The position numbers were made by a program, and so were the translations under genes. From Massilia rubra (GTDB taxonomy: Bacteria > Pseudomonadota > Gammaproteobacteria > Burkholderiales > Burkholderiaceae_D), in NCBI RefSeq assembly GCF_011682065.1, contig NZ_VUYU01000004.1:186001-250000 (forward strand): DNA of 64,000 nucleotides. The letters run 5' to 3'. This document shows positions 17,464 through 26,195 of the stretch, piece after piece. Position 1 is the stretch's first letter. The number at the start of each line of letters is the position of its first letter. The notes below the pieces were generated by a model. The model made no database searches. It saw only the letters and a list, made by a program, of their open reading frames with translations, and was not told the DNA's origin.

Positions 17464-17943
17464 GTGTGCAGGACCGATGCCAGCCCGGCCAGTCCAGCCT
17501 GGCACGCAGCGGGATCGTCCGTGCTCGTGGCAGCGTTTGTTCTGGCCCCGGCTGCGCAGGCGCAGGTGCTTGCATGCCCCACGATCTATCCGATGGCCGA
17601 AGCGGCGCTGGCGAACAGCCCGTCAGATCCGAACGGCATCGGGCGGCTGAAACGCGGCCATCTCTCCTTTGCGTACATGTATTTCGGTAGACAGTTCGGC
17701 AGACAGTTTGCGGTGCCGGATGAGCCGATTAAGGTCAAGGGCGGCTGGTACACCGAATACCGTTTTAATCCGCAGCACGAAAACTGGCTGGTGTGCAGAT
17801 ACGGCGGTGGTTCCTGGGGCGCTGGCGACGTCGAGCGGTGGGAAAAGCTGGCGCCGGCCATTACGTCGTGCAAATTGGACGTCAGGGAAATCAAGTCGCG
17901 GATGTATGCAACCAGCTATACCGTGTCCGCCATGTGCAAGTAA
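17464..17943 (+). CDS. STY0301-family secreted protein (second copy), putative immunity protein
   Basis: 159 aa from GTG 17464; GTG 17521 would leave only a very short leader. Hydrophobic core VLVAAFVLAPAAQAQ, then LACPTIYPMAEAAL. Shares with the upstream copy the SDPNGIGRLKRGHLSF-type block, KGGWYTEYRF, NWLVCRYGGGSWGAGDVERW and the terminal MCK cysteine. One local oddity is a doubled FGRQ motif (residues about 76-83). Placed directly after the peptidase effector gene, the usual place for an immunity gene; function inferred. Confidence 0.75.
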   Translation: MCRTDASPASPAWHAAGSSVLVAAFVLAPAAQAQVLACPTIYPMAEAALANSPSDPNGIGRLKRGHLSFAYMYFGRQFGRQFAVPDEPIKVKGGWYTEYRFNPQHENWLVCRYGGGSWGAGDVERWEKLAPAITSCKLDVREIKSRMYATSYTVSAMCK

Positions 17944-17987
17944 GCAAGCGGGAGATGCACGAAACCCGTGCGCCGCCACCGTGGCGC

Positions 17988-18335
17988 TCAGCGTGGCCGG
18001 GGAACTGGAATCCCGGCCGCTTTGCGCCACTCCTCAGCCCTGACCGGATCGGCCGCCACGCCGATGCCGCGTTCGTAGATGTTGGCCATGCTGCGCTGCG
18101 CAGGCTTGTCGCCGCGCAGCGCGGCCTTTTCGAACAGCGCCCGCGCCTGGCCGTCGTCGCGCGCCACACCGCGTCCGGTTTCGTAGCAGCGCGCAAGATA
18201 CGATTGTCCCGACGGGTCGTCTTGTGCCGCCGCCATGCGCAGCAAGGCCACACCTTGTTCCACCGAGCCGGGGCCGTTGTCATCGATCAGCATCGCTCCG
18301 TAGTACGCCTGGGCGCGCGGTGGGGTGGTTGACAG
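17988..18335 (-). CDS. Sel1-repeat protein, start uncertain
   Basis: About 115 aa containing three Sel1-like (TPR-related) repeats: AQAYYGAMLIDDNG with VALLRMAAAQDDP; SYLARCYETGRGVARDDGQA; SMANIYERGIGVAADPVRA. The frame has no good ATG at its front. A plausible start, ATG AGC ACC ATC, near 18352 is in another frame, and a CTG at 18335 or ATG at 18293 are the in-frame options. Likely truncated or frameshifted at the 5' end. Sel1 proteins mediate protein contacts; no partner is identifiable. Confidence 0.55.
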   Translation of the reverse strand: MSTTPPRAQAYYGAMLIDDNGPGSVEQGVALLRMAAAQDDPSGQSYLARCYETGRGVARDDGQARALFEKAALRGDKPAQRSMANIYERGIGVAADPVRAEEWRKAAGIPVPRPR

Positions 18336-18484
18336 GGTGTGATGGTGCTCATGGGCGCGGTCTGAAAAATTTTGATGCCGCAATTTTACAGGTCGGCGGA
18401 TGGCGCCATCAGCTGGCCGCGCTCGGCTGCACGTCCTCGGGATACGCGAGGGGACGCACAAGTCGTATCGTTCGGCGGGTCTGA

Positions 18485-19042
18485 TCAACTGGCGCGTTGC
18501 CAGTCCATGATCCAGTTTTCCGCCCAGCTGCGGCCGCCGTCGTGCGACACCGCCTGGCGCCAACGGCACGACGCGGGGCCGATGCGGTCCCAGACGCCGC
18601 GCACGATGACCGCCTGGTCGTCTTCCACATCGGCCGCGTCCCAGGTGCCCACGCCGTCTTTGAACCCACCCCAGCTTGCCGGATTGAGCACGCCGTTCTT
18701 GCGGTTGCACCAGTAGTCGGCCCAGCGCCCTTGCTTGACATCGAGAATGCGCAGTCCCATGCCGCTGAAGTTGCGTGACGGGATGCGTAGTTCCTCGACG
18801 CTGGCCAGGCCGCCCAGCAGGCTGCTCACGCTGGCCTCGCCCTCGAATGCATCCCACTGCGTGTCCTTGAACTGCCTGTGCCGGATTTTCCACTCGCCCG
18901 ACAAAAAATCGAAGTCGCCCGGCTTGCCGGTTGCCGCCGCTGGCGCTGCGGCGGCGCTGCTTGCGCCGGGCTGGCCTGCCGCGGCGAGGCAGGCGGCCGC
19001 TTGCAGCAGCATGCGGCGTTGGATGTTGGTGGTGCTGCTCAT
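18485..19042 (-). CDS. Exported DUF1579-like hypothetical protein
   Basis: 185 aa, AGGAG before ATG 19042. N-terminus NIQRRMLLQAAACLAAAG looks like a twin-arginine or lipid-free signal sequence with an Ala-rich linker. The mature part starts DFDFLSGEWKIRHRQF, the typical opening of the DUF1579/calycin-like group, and continues as a beta-rich barrel (RWADYWCNRKNGV, SHDGGRSWAENWIMDW). No catalytic motif is recognised. Export is supported by the leader; function unknown. Confidence 0.75.
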   Translation of the reverse strand: MSSTTNIQRRMLLQAAACLAAAGQPGASSAAAAPAAATGKPGDFDFLSGEWKIRHRQFKDTQWDAFEGEASVSSLLGGLASVEELRIPSRNFSGMGLRILDVKQGRWADYWCNRKNGVLNPASWGGFKDGVGTWDAADVEDDQAVIVRGVWDRIGPASCRWRQAVSHDGGRSWAENWIMDWQRAS

Positions 19043-19109
19043 ATCGCGCTCCTGTCACTGTGGTTAACGACATCGAGCATGAGGCGTATTCAGGGCCGAT
19101 TGCGCCCTG

Positions 19110-19565
19110 TTAAGAATCGTGGAGCGGCTCCTGCCCCAGCGCTGTGACGACGTACGCCAGTGCGTATTCGAGATCGTGCAGCGCAATGACAGCGGCGGGC
19201 GAGGTGAAGTACAAGCTCAGGTCGAGCGTCGCTTCCATGCGCCAGATGCTGCTGACGAAGGCGCGGCAATCGTCAATGCGCGCCACGATGTGGAAGGGCT
19301 GCTCGCAAGGGATGTGAACCTCGGGGCCGGCGCTGGCGATGCCGGCACAGACAAGGTCGAGGACGGCAGCGCGGTCGACCGGATGAGGCCAGCGCCGCAG
19401 CGCCGGCGCGTCAAGCGCGTTCGCCTGCGCAAGCGCCTGCCGATGACGCAGGAAGTCACCCGGCGCGGGCATGGTGATGCGCACATCGCCAAGCCCGTCG
19501 AGCGCGGCGGCGAACTGCCGCACGCGGCGCTCGAGCAGCTTGATGCGCAATTTTTCGGACGTCAT
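19110..19565 (-). CDS. Hypothetical protein, 151 aa
   Basis: Starts MTSEKLRIKLLERRVRQFA (a basic amphipathic helix) and has a mixed alpha/beta body (HIPCEQPFHIVARIDDC, AFVSSIWRMEATLDL, VIALHDLEYALAYVVTAL). No signal peptide or membrane span. Codon use fits the neighbours. I do not recognise the family. It lies 17 bases after a small membrane-protein gene on the same strand and may be co-transcribed with it. Confidence 0.6.
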   Translation of the reverse strand: MTSEKLRIKLLERRVRQFAAALDGLGDVRITMPAPGDFLRHRQALAQANALDAPALRRWPHPVDRAAVLDLVCAGIASAGPEVHIPCEQPFHIVARIDDCRAFVSSIWRMEATLDLSLYFTSPAAVIALHDLEYALAYVVTALGQEPLHDS

Positions 19566-19581
19566 GATGGCGCTACCCGGC

Positions 19582-19878
19582 TCACCCGGTGAGAAGAACC
19601 CAGAACGCGGCGCCGAGGAACATCGGCACTGCGTTTAACACAAAGCTCACCCACTTCAGCCCGGGGAGGGTATCGGGCTCGCTGAATGAGGCCATGGCGA
19701 CGAACATGCCGATGCCGCAGCCGATCACCAGGGCGGTGGCTGCGTCGCTGACGCAATCGAGCATGAAATTGCCGCAGCTGAACCAAAGCGACTCAGTCCA
19801 TGTCATCACGAATAGGACGAAGGTCAGCAGCGCGATGCCAATGCTGATCAGGGCTAGTCTGCTGGCGTGAATCAGCAT
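19582..19878 (-). CDS. Small integral membrane protein, 98 aa
   Basis: Three hydrophobic spans: residues about 7-27 (LALISIGIALLTFVLFV), 44-64 (ATALVIGCGIGMFVAM) and 78-95 (FVLNAVPMFLGAAFWVLL). GGAG lies before the ATG. Two cysteines sit between spans 1 and 2. No family recognised. It lies downstream of the DUF4132 gene, with a 28-base gap. Confidence 0.65.
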   Translation of the reverse strand: MLIHASRLALISIGIALLTFVLFVMTWTESLWFSCGNFMLDCVSDAATALVIGCGIGMFVAMASFSEPDTLPGLKWVSFVLNAVPMFLGAAFWVLLTG

Positions 19879-19906
19879 GGTGATGCTCCGAAAAAGGTGG
19901 TGGTGT

Positions 19907-22900
19907 TCATGCGCATAAGGCCTGCATATCGCGAATCAGTTCGCTGGCCGCGATCGGGTCGAGCGCGGACAGCGCTTCGGCCGTGCCGACCGAGCCCCAC
20001 TTGTCGCCCTCGCCGGTGACCAGCTCGCACAGCCGTTGTTCGGCGGCGCTGTCGGTCGCGTCGGCGTGGATGCCCGGTTCGAGCCACAGTACCGCAATGC
20101 GCCCGGGCGCGACGAACTTGAAGACGTTGGCGATGACGCCGCCTCCTTCCGGCGTGCCGCGCCGCCAGCCTTTGTCGGCCAGGCCCAGCACCCGCCCTGT
20201 GGGCACGGCCGCGCCGTTCCAGCGCAGCAGGCGGTCGGACGTTTTTTCAGCGTCGCTCAGGGTGTAGGTGTCGCGCCCGATCTGGGCGAAGGGCTGGGTC
20301 AGTTCGTAGTCGGCCAGCAGGGCGCCGAAGGTGGCGGCGTCTGCCGCCGGCAGGTCGAGCGCATGCGGGATGCCGATGAGCGCGCCGGGCGGCAGCGCAT
20401 ACGCGTCGTCGGCGGCGTCGGTCAGGGCGCCGTCGGGGGCGACGCGGAAGCATCCGAGCAGGCGGGGACCAGCGGCCTCCCAGGCGCCCCAGACGATGCG
20501 CTGCACCAGGTGGCGCAGCAGCGGATGGCCCGCCAGGAAGGTGTGGAACACCTGCGCGTCCCAGCGCCGGCGCGTGCACATCGCCACTTCCAGGCGTTGC
20601 ACCTGTTGCGCGGCGATGGTGCGCGCATCCTTTTTCAGGAGCTTGAAGCGCGCCACGGCGGCATCGGCCAGGGCCGCGTCGTCGCCCTTGTTCGGCTTGG
20701 GCAGGTCGGGCAGGCGCTTGCCATCGGCGTCGCGCACGCAGGGCTTGAGCGCCTCGTCAAAGCCGACCAGGAATGCGCGTGGCCCGAAATCGAGCCGCAG
20801 CGTGCCTTGCGCGTCCAGGCCCAGGTCCGGCGCCAGGCGGTCTTCCAGCTCTTCGCTGGTCAAGCCGCGCGCGGCGGCGACCTCGGCGATTTTTTCGCGC
20901 GCGCGCTCTTGCAGGGCCTTGAACTTGACCTTTTGGGCGATGCCGTTAAGGAGGACCAGCGCGGTGTCGCTGCCGATCCGGGCCAGCACGTCGAGGCCGG
21001 TGACGGCGCGCGCGTGCTGGCCTTCACCCGGCCAGGCGCGGATCAGCGGCGCCAGCTTGCGCGCGGTGTCGTCGTTGCCGACCAGGCCGAGCGCGCTGAA
21101 AATCCAGCCCTCGCGCGATTCCGAGCCGGCATCGGTCCAGGCGCGAAAGGCGTCCCAGGCAAAGGCGGCCAGCGATTCGCCGCTGCAGGCTTGGCGCAGC
21201 TGGTCCACGCCCGCGTACACGCCGTCGGCGTGCGGGAAGCGCAGCATGACGCCGATATACTCCAGGCTCGCGACCGGGAGCGGCCGGCCGCTGGCGGCAA
21301 GGCGCGGCCGGGTCCAGGATTGCGGCAGCCAGAAGTCGGGCAGCTTGGCGATTTTTGCCGGATGACGATCGAGCGGGTCCTGCTCCAGCAGGGCGCGCAA
21401 GGCCGCTTCCACCTTCGCTCGCTCATAGCGGGCCGCGACCTGCATCAGCAAGGGCGCGTGGCCGGCGCCGGCGATCAGGAGCAGGGCGGCGCGCGCCTGG
21501 TCGCGGGCCGCACCGGGTTTGCCCAGCGCCGGCGCGATCAGGGCGCAGGCCGCGTGCTCGGGATTGGCCAGCAGCCAGTCGCGCGCGGCGCTGCGCGGCG
21601 CGCCGGGTTTGAGCGTGGCGCAGGCGCGCGCCATCGGCGCCGCCAGTTCCACCGCGCCGAAATAGCGGGCGTGCCGCAGTTCCTGGGCGGGGCGGCGTTC
21701 GCACATCGTGACCAGGTTGGGCAAGCCGCGCAGGCCCAGGGTGCCTATCACGCACTGCGCTTCGCTCACCTCGAAGCCGTCCAAGGCGTTCCAGACCTGT
21801 TCATTCATCGGTTCCGGCAGGCTGGCGAGCATCCAGCCGCTGATCCACGCATCGGCGCCGCGGTGGGCCTCCCAGATCGCCATGAACGCGTCCGCGTCGG
21901 CCTTCATGACCGCCTGCGCGGCCTGCGTGGTAAAAGGCGACGTTTGGATTCCCAGGTGTTTGACCGCCATGACCGGGTCGCGCAGCACGTCGGCCGGGGC
22001 GTATCGGGGAACGGGAATGTGGGCCATGGCCGCGCGTTCGGCTGCGCTCCAGCGTTCCACAGGCGCCAGCGCGAGCGCGTCGAGCAGCAGCGGCGCCGTC
22101 GCTTTTTTCGGCGCCGCGTTCCAGGGCGGCGAGGCCAGCACCGGCGGCAGGTCCGCCGTGCCGGCATCATCGGCCGGCGTGCCGGTTGCGGCGTGCGCGC
22201 CGATCTGCGCCAGCACGCGCGCCGCCTCAATCGATATCCACGGCGTGAAATCGGGCAGCGAGCGTGCGTGCGTGTGCGCCAGGGCGGTGAACACCGTGCG
22301 CGCCGACGCCGGGCCGGCGCCGTCGGCGGCGACCAGTTCACTGAGCGCGGCGATGGCGGCCAGCGGCCAGCGCTGCGCCGCTTTCGAGAAACGCACCGCC
22401 GCGTCCTTGTTGACGTCGCAGGCGAGCGCCATGGCGCGCATCGAGGCGGGGGTGCCGATGCAGGCCAGTGCGCGCCCGGCCGCCGCGATGGCCGCGCCGT
22501 CTTGCAGCAGCGCGACCGCGTCCACGCCGCGTTCGCGCACCGCGCTGGCCACGGCGGCCGGGGTGGCGTGGTACATCTGGTGCCAGTGGCCTTCGCGCGC
22601 AGTCAAGCCGCTCAAGGCGGCCAGGCTGGCCGGCGCGGTCGCGGTCAGGCGCAGCCAGGCCGCGCTTTGATCATGCGCCAGGATGGCCGGCAGCAGCGCC
22701 AGTTGGTCGGACAGCGCCGGCTCGTCCGGCAGCAGCACCCCGAGCAGCGGCTGGCGGCATGGATGCAGCGTCGGCACGGCGCTTCGGATCATCTGCACGC
22801 ACTGCGCATAGACGGCGGCGTCGGCGACGGCGAGGTGGGCGCGCAGGGCCAGTTCGGTGGCGCAGAAGGCGGCGTGCATGGTGGACAGGCGCTTGCCGTC

Positions 22901-23341
22901 GCCATCGCATGTGTACAGGCTGACGCTGCCCATGAACGAGTACACCCAGAACTTTTCCAGCTCCAGCAAGATCTGCAGCGTATACGGCAGCCCTTTGGAG
23001 GCGACCAGGAAGTCGATGAAAGGCGATCCTTGCGCGCGTTGAAGGTCGCTTTCGAACACGGTTTGCCCGGCCAGCAGGACCACGTCGGATTCGGGCGAGC
23101 CTTCGCGTACGTCTCGCGCCACGCGATCGGCCGCTTCGGGGTGCTCGGCCCAGGTCGACATGAAATCGCATTTTCGGCGCGCCAGGGCGATGTAGGTGGC
23201 CCAGGCGACGCCGGCGTCGCGCGGCGGGGGCGCTCCGGGAAAGCGGCGCGAGGGCAGCGCGGCGCCGGCCAGGCTGGGGGACAGTTCGATGAGCGGGCCG
23301 GCACCAAGCCAGGGTGGGACGAGCGTCGATGTGTGCGGCAT
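19907..23341 (-). CDS. DUF4132 domain protein (MolR-like), 1144 aa
   Basis: Start chosen at ATG 23341 (MPHTSTLVPPW) with GGAAAA upstream; an in-frame ATG 51 bases earlier gives an unconvincing extension. Most of the protein is helical and Ala-rich with HEAT-like repetition. The DUF4132 domain is in the C-terminal third (about residues 860-1050; segments DFGPRAFLVGFDEALKP, FKLLKKDARTIAAQQV and a VWGAW motif), ending with a domain that has TLSDAEKTSDRLLRW. E. coli MolR has a WGR domain before DUF4132; none is visible here, though an unrelated WGR protein is encoded at 49.6-50.7 kb. Molecular function unknown. Confidence 0.8.
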   Translation of the reverse strand: MPHTSTLVPPWLGAGPLIELSPSLAGAALPSRRFPGAPPPRDAGVAWATYIALARRKCDFMSTWAEHPEAADRVARDVREGSPESDVVLLAGQTVFESDLQRAQGSPFIDFLVASKGLPYTLQILLELEKFWVYSFMGSVSLYTCDGDGKRLSTMHAAFCATELALRAHLAVADAAVYAQCVQMIRSAVPTLHPCRQPLLGVLLPDEPALSDQLALLPAILAHDQSAAWLRLTATAPASLAALSGLTAREGHWHQMYHATPAAVASAVRERGVDAVALLQDGAAIAAAGRALACIGTPASMRAMALACDVNKDAAVRFSKAAQRWPLAAIAALSELVAADGAGPASARTVFTALAHTHARSLPDFTPWISIEAARVLAQIGAHAATGTPADDAGTADLPPVLASPPWNAAPKKATAPLLLDALALAPVERWSAAERAAMAHIPVPRYAPADVLRDPVMAVKHLGIQTSPFTTQAAQAVMKADADAFMAIWEAHRGADAWISGWMLASLPEPMNEQVWNALDGFEVSEAQCVIGTLGLRGLPNLVTMCERRPAQELRHARYFGAVELAAPMARACATLKPGAPRSAARDWLLANPEHAACALIAPALGKPGAARDQARAALLLIAGAGHAPLLMQVAARYERAKVEAALRALLEQDPLDRHPAKIAKLPDFWLPQSWTRPRLAASGRPLPVASLEYIGVMLRFPHADGVYAGVDQLRQACSGESLAAFAWDAFRAWTDAGSESREGWIFSALGLVGNDDTARKLAPLIRAWPGEGQHARAVTGLDVLARIGSDTALVLLNGIAQKVKFKALQERAREKIAEVAAARGLTSEELEDRLAPDLGLDAQGTLRLDFGPRAFLVGFDEALKPCVRDADGKRLPDLPKPNKGDDAALADAAVARFKLLKKDARTIAAQQVQRLEVAMCTRRRWDAQVFHTFLAGHPLLRHLVQRIVWGAWEAAGPRLLGCFRVAPDGALTDAADDAYALPPGALIGIPHALDLPAADAATFGALLADYELTQPFAQIGRDTYTLSDAEKTSDRLLRWNGAAVPTGRVLGLADKGWRRGTPEGGGVIANVFKFVAPGRIAVLWLEPGIHADATDSAAEQRLCELVTGEGDKWGSVGTAEALSALDPIAASELIRDMQALCA

Positions 23342-23475
23342 GCGTTTTCCGGCGTGAATAGTGATGAACCCAGCGATGACACCCCTGATCAAACAGCGCC
23401 GGTCTTAGCGCGCAACGCGTGCCTGTAAGACGGCTGCAATTTTAACGCCATACTAACATTGTAGGTTTGGCACGC

Positions 23476-24663
23476 CTATTTGGGCACGGGATGGTGCCCG
23501 GCCGCGGGCAGCGCCGGCGTATCTTGCGGGGCCGCGCGGCTGCCGGCGTCGACATACGGACGGCAGTCGACCGGCACATCGATCAGGAAGGTGGTGCCGG
23601 TGGCCGCCGAGCTGTCCACGGACACGCTGCCGCCATGGCTTTCGGCGGCCTGCTTGACGAACGGCAGGCCGATGCCCCAGCCCGGCGCCTGCACTTGCCG
23701 CTCGCGCCGCAGATAATCGAAAATGCGGCCGCGCTGCTCCTCGTCGAGCGGATTGCCGGTGTTGTGCACCGTGAGGACGATATTGCCGTGCGCTTCGGTC
23801 AATTCGATGCGGATCGCGCCGCCATCGCCGTATTTGATCGCGTTCGACACCAGGTTTTCCAGCGCCCGGCGCAGCGTTTCGCGGCACCACCAGCCGGTGA
23901 CGCGCGGCGCGGCCACTTCCAGCGCGGAAGGGTAGCGGTCGGCGAACTCGCGCCGCACCTGCTCGATCAGTTCGCGCATGTCGAACCGGCTCAGGCGCAG
24001 CGGGAGGCGCGCGCCGTTGGGCGCCGTGAGAGCGTCGAGCACTTCGTCGACCATGCTGTCGAGGCGAAGCGCGTTGGCGCCGATTTTTTGGCCGAGGCGC
24101 CTGGCCTGCGCCAGGTCACCGGCGACCTCGATCAACTGCGCGCCGTTGGCGATCACCGCCAGCGGGGTGCGCATGTCGTGCGACAGCGCGGCCGCCACTT
24201 TGTGGCGCAGCTCTTCATGGATCGCGGTGAACGCGCGCACCGCTTCACGGATGGCGGCGTAGACGGAGCGTTCGATGATGATCCATTCGGCGCCGCTGAT
24301 GGCTACGCCCTGCGCGGCACTGACATCGCGCAGCGCCTCCTGGAACAGCTGGTATTCATGGATCAGTTGTTCGGCGCCATAGTCGGTCATGCGGGCGCGC
24401 TCGCCGCCGTGCGCGGTCGCCGCGCTGCTGTGGCTGGTGGCGTCGTCGCGCGGGTAGCCGGGCGTGAGCGCCTGCACCAGGTTGGCGTAGAAAGAGGGAA
24501 GGGTGTTGATCAGGATGGGCGTGAGCAGCGCCCGGGCACCGCGTATATTGCGGCGCACCAGCATGGCCCAATGGTCCAGCACGAGTTCGCGGATACCTTC
24601 GAGCGCCACCGCCACCCCGGACAAGGGCCGGGCGCCGCTGTTCTGATCGGTCGCCAGTGTCAT
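23476..24663 (-). CDS. Orphan sensor histidine kinase with RsbRD-like N-terminus
   Basis: 395 aa, soluble. Residues 20-160 form a helical sensory region that looks like RsbRD_N (LVLDHWAMLVRRN, FLQEALRDVSAA-like). The dimerisation/phosphoacceptor site is VAAALSHDMRTPLAVI (His about residue 190). The ATPase domain follows with the N box LVSNAIKYGDGG, the G1 box VHNTGNPLDEEQRGRIFDYL, and the G2 region GWGIGLPFVKQAAESHGG. No response regulator gene lies next to it, so its partner is elsewhere. The lack of membrane spans points to an internal or stress signal. Confidence 0.87.
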   Translation of the reverse strand: MTLATDQNSGARPLSGVAVALEGIRELVLDHWAMLVRRNIRGARALLTPILINTLPSFYANLVQALTPGYPRDDATSHSSAATAHGGERARMTDYGAEQLIHEYQLFQEALRDVSAAQGVAISGAEWIIIERSVYAAIREAVRAFTAIHEELRHKVAAALSHDMRTPLAVIANGAQLIEVAGDLAQARRLGQKIGANALRLDSMVDEVLDALTAPNGARLPLRLSRFDMRELIEQVRREFADRYPSALEVAAPRVTGWWCRETLRRALENLVSNAIKYGDGGAIRIELTEAHGNIVLTVHNTGNPLDEEQRGRIFDYLRRERQVQAPGWGIGLPFVKQAAESHGGSVSVDSSAATGTTFLIDVPVDCRPYVDAGSRAAPQDTPALPAAGHHPVPK

Positions 24664-24806
24664 CTCATCGCTCTCAGTGTGCCTGCATCGCCATCGTCGG
24701 CCGGGTACGCCTCTGGCGCGGCTCCCGGCATCACGGATTTTTCAGGTTTACAAGCGTACTGTATTTTCAGGATTTCGGTGTGACACTTGAATCGCTACTG
24801 ACTCGA

Positions 24807-25007
24807 TCAGCAACTGCCCTTGGCCTGCATGTGCGGAAAGGCGGCCTCGTCTGTGTTGTCGGTGTCGGTCGACTCATCCGGGTCTGGTTCGACCCGAATC
24901 GAGACCATTTTTCCGGCATTGACTTCGAACAGGATGCGATCGTGCCCGCGCTGCTGCATGATGATGAAGGTGCCCTCGGGCGGGACAAGGCGTGGGCGTG
25001 CGGGCAT
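24807..25007 (-). CDS. Small acidic hypothetical protein, 66 aa
   Basis: AAAGGA seven bases before the ATG at 25007 strongly supports translation. The sequence has a short beta-like core (GTFIIMQQRGHDRILFEV) and an acidic tail (VEPDPDESTDTDNTDE), no leader and no membrane span. Family not recognised. Stands alone between the kinase gene and a divergent lipoprotein gene. Confidence 0.65.
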   Translation of the reverse strand: MPARPRLVPPEGTFIIMQQRGHDRILFEVNAGKMVSIRVEPDPDESTDTDNTDEAAFPHMQAKGSC

Positions 25008-25256
25008 GGTGGTTCCTTTCGGGTTGTCGGATAGCTCGATCCGGACTTGCGCCTTCGTTGGCTTTGCCTACATAGCGCATGGCGCCGCCATTCGGTTGAC
25101 ACGCCCGCGCCGCAGCTTGATGCGCCATGCGCGCAGCGCCCGCTGATCAAGCTGAAACTTTTCGTAACAAAGTTAGTGGAGAAGGCTTCCATTTTTGCTT
25201 AGCAAGGCCAGCCGATTCCCGTATGATCCGCTGACAATATTAATTGAAAGTTAAAG

Positions 25257-25997
25257 ATGCGTGTTCCACAAATGATTGCCGTGCGCGCCGCCGCCGGCCT
25301 GTGCCTGTTGCTGCTGGTGAGCGGATGCGCCACCCGGTCCATTTCCGATTCCGGTTATCCGGGCGACTCCGGCCGCTACGGTCGCAGTCAAGGCATGGCT
25401 TACCAGGGCGAGCTGAGCGAATTCAATGTACTCGGCATCGACACCAGCGTTGCGGTGACGGACGAGGCGATTCGCGCCGCGCTCGAATCGCGCCAGAAGA
25501 TGACTGTCGCCAGAAACAGTTCGGTAATGCTGGTGCAATCGGGCGCGATGATTCCCGATGAAGCGATGGTCAAGGCTTTTTCGCAGTACTACCAGCCGAT
25601 CGCCTTCAGCGGCCGGCCCGAAGCGAGCCAGGGTAAAACGAATTACGCCGGCCACCTGCGTCTGGCCGCCGCCCGCAGCGGCACCGAAAAAATCATGGTG
25701 TATTGGGGCATCCTGGAATCGGGCCGTGAAAACCTCTCGACCAAGGTGGTGTCGTGGGTGCCGATCCTGGGCGCGCTGGTTCCGGATGAAAACCAGCGCA
25801 TGCGCATTCGCCTGAAAGTGGCGCTGGTCGATGTCAAAACCGGCCAGTGGGAGATGTTCTCGCCGGAGCCGTTCGAAGATGTCGACTTCAGCTCGCGCGG
25901 CTCGCGCGCAGCCGCCGACCAGGCACAGGTCGCACTGCTCAAGGACAAAGCCTATCGCGCGGCGGTGACGCAGTTGTTCTATAAGTTCTCGAGCTGA
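25257..25997 (+). CDS. Lipoprotein, 246 aa
   Basis: Signal peptide with lipobox LLVSGC at residues about 17-22, so it should be acylated on Cys22. The residue after Cys is Ala, which fits Lol-dependent sorting to the outer membrane. The mature protein has an alternating alpha/beta pattern (SSVMLVQSGAMIPDEAMV, KIMVYWGILES, RIRLKVALVDVKTGQWEMF) resembling the penicillin-binding-protein activator or YajG-like fold. Exact family not certain. Single gene facing away from the kinase. Confidence 0.78.
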   Translation: MRVPQMIAVRAAAGLCLLLLVSGCATRSISDSGYPGDSGRYGRSQGMAYQGELSEFNVLGIDTSVAVTDEAIRAALESRQKMTVARNSSVMLVQSGAMIPDEAMVKAFSQYYQPIAFSGRPEASQGKTNYAGHLRLAAARSGTEKIMVYWGILESGRENLSTKVVSWVPILGALVPDENQRMRIRLKVALVDVKTGQWEMFSPEPFEDVDFSSRGSRAAADQAQVALLKDKAYRAAVTQLFYKFSS

Positions 25998-26029
25998 TTT
26001 TCCGGCCATGGCGCGGCCTGGGAAAACGG

Positions 26030-26192
26030 TTAATCGCTGGCCTCGGATCGGCTCTCTGCCGCGAAGCTTGGTTCGCTGATGAAGAAGCCCTTGCCGTCGC
26101 TGCGGATGTGCGCCGCGTGGACCGTGCGCGCCGGTTGCGCGCCGTGAAGTCAGAGCGCAGTTCCGGCAGGTGCAGCGCCCGCCACGGGGTAC
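26030..26192 (-). pseudogene. 3' remnant of an unrecognised gene next to the MITE-like element
   Basis: On the minus strand a frame reads TPWRALHLPELRSDF from the element boundary. After a one-base shift the adjacent frame reads VHAAHIRSDGKGFFIS, EPSFAAESRSEASD and a TAA stop at 26030-26032. Both pieces look coding but neither has a start. This is consistent with the 3' end of a gene cut or replaced when the neighbouring cassette arrived, followed by a frameshift. The product cannot be named. Confidence 0.35.
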
Positions 26193-26195
26193 CTA

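Noticed and set aside
20036-23428. Very long plus-strand open frame (1130 codons) opposite the DUF4132 gene
   Set aside because: It is a shadow of high-GC codon structure: arginine/glycine/alanine-rich with no domain-like segments, while the minus frame carries clear DUF4132 motifs.
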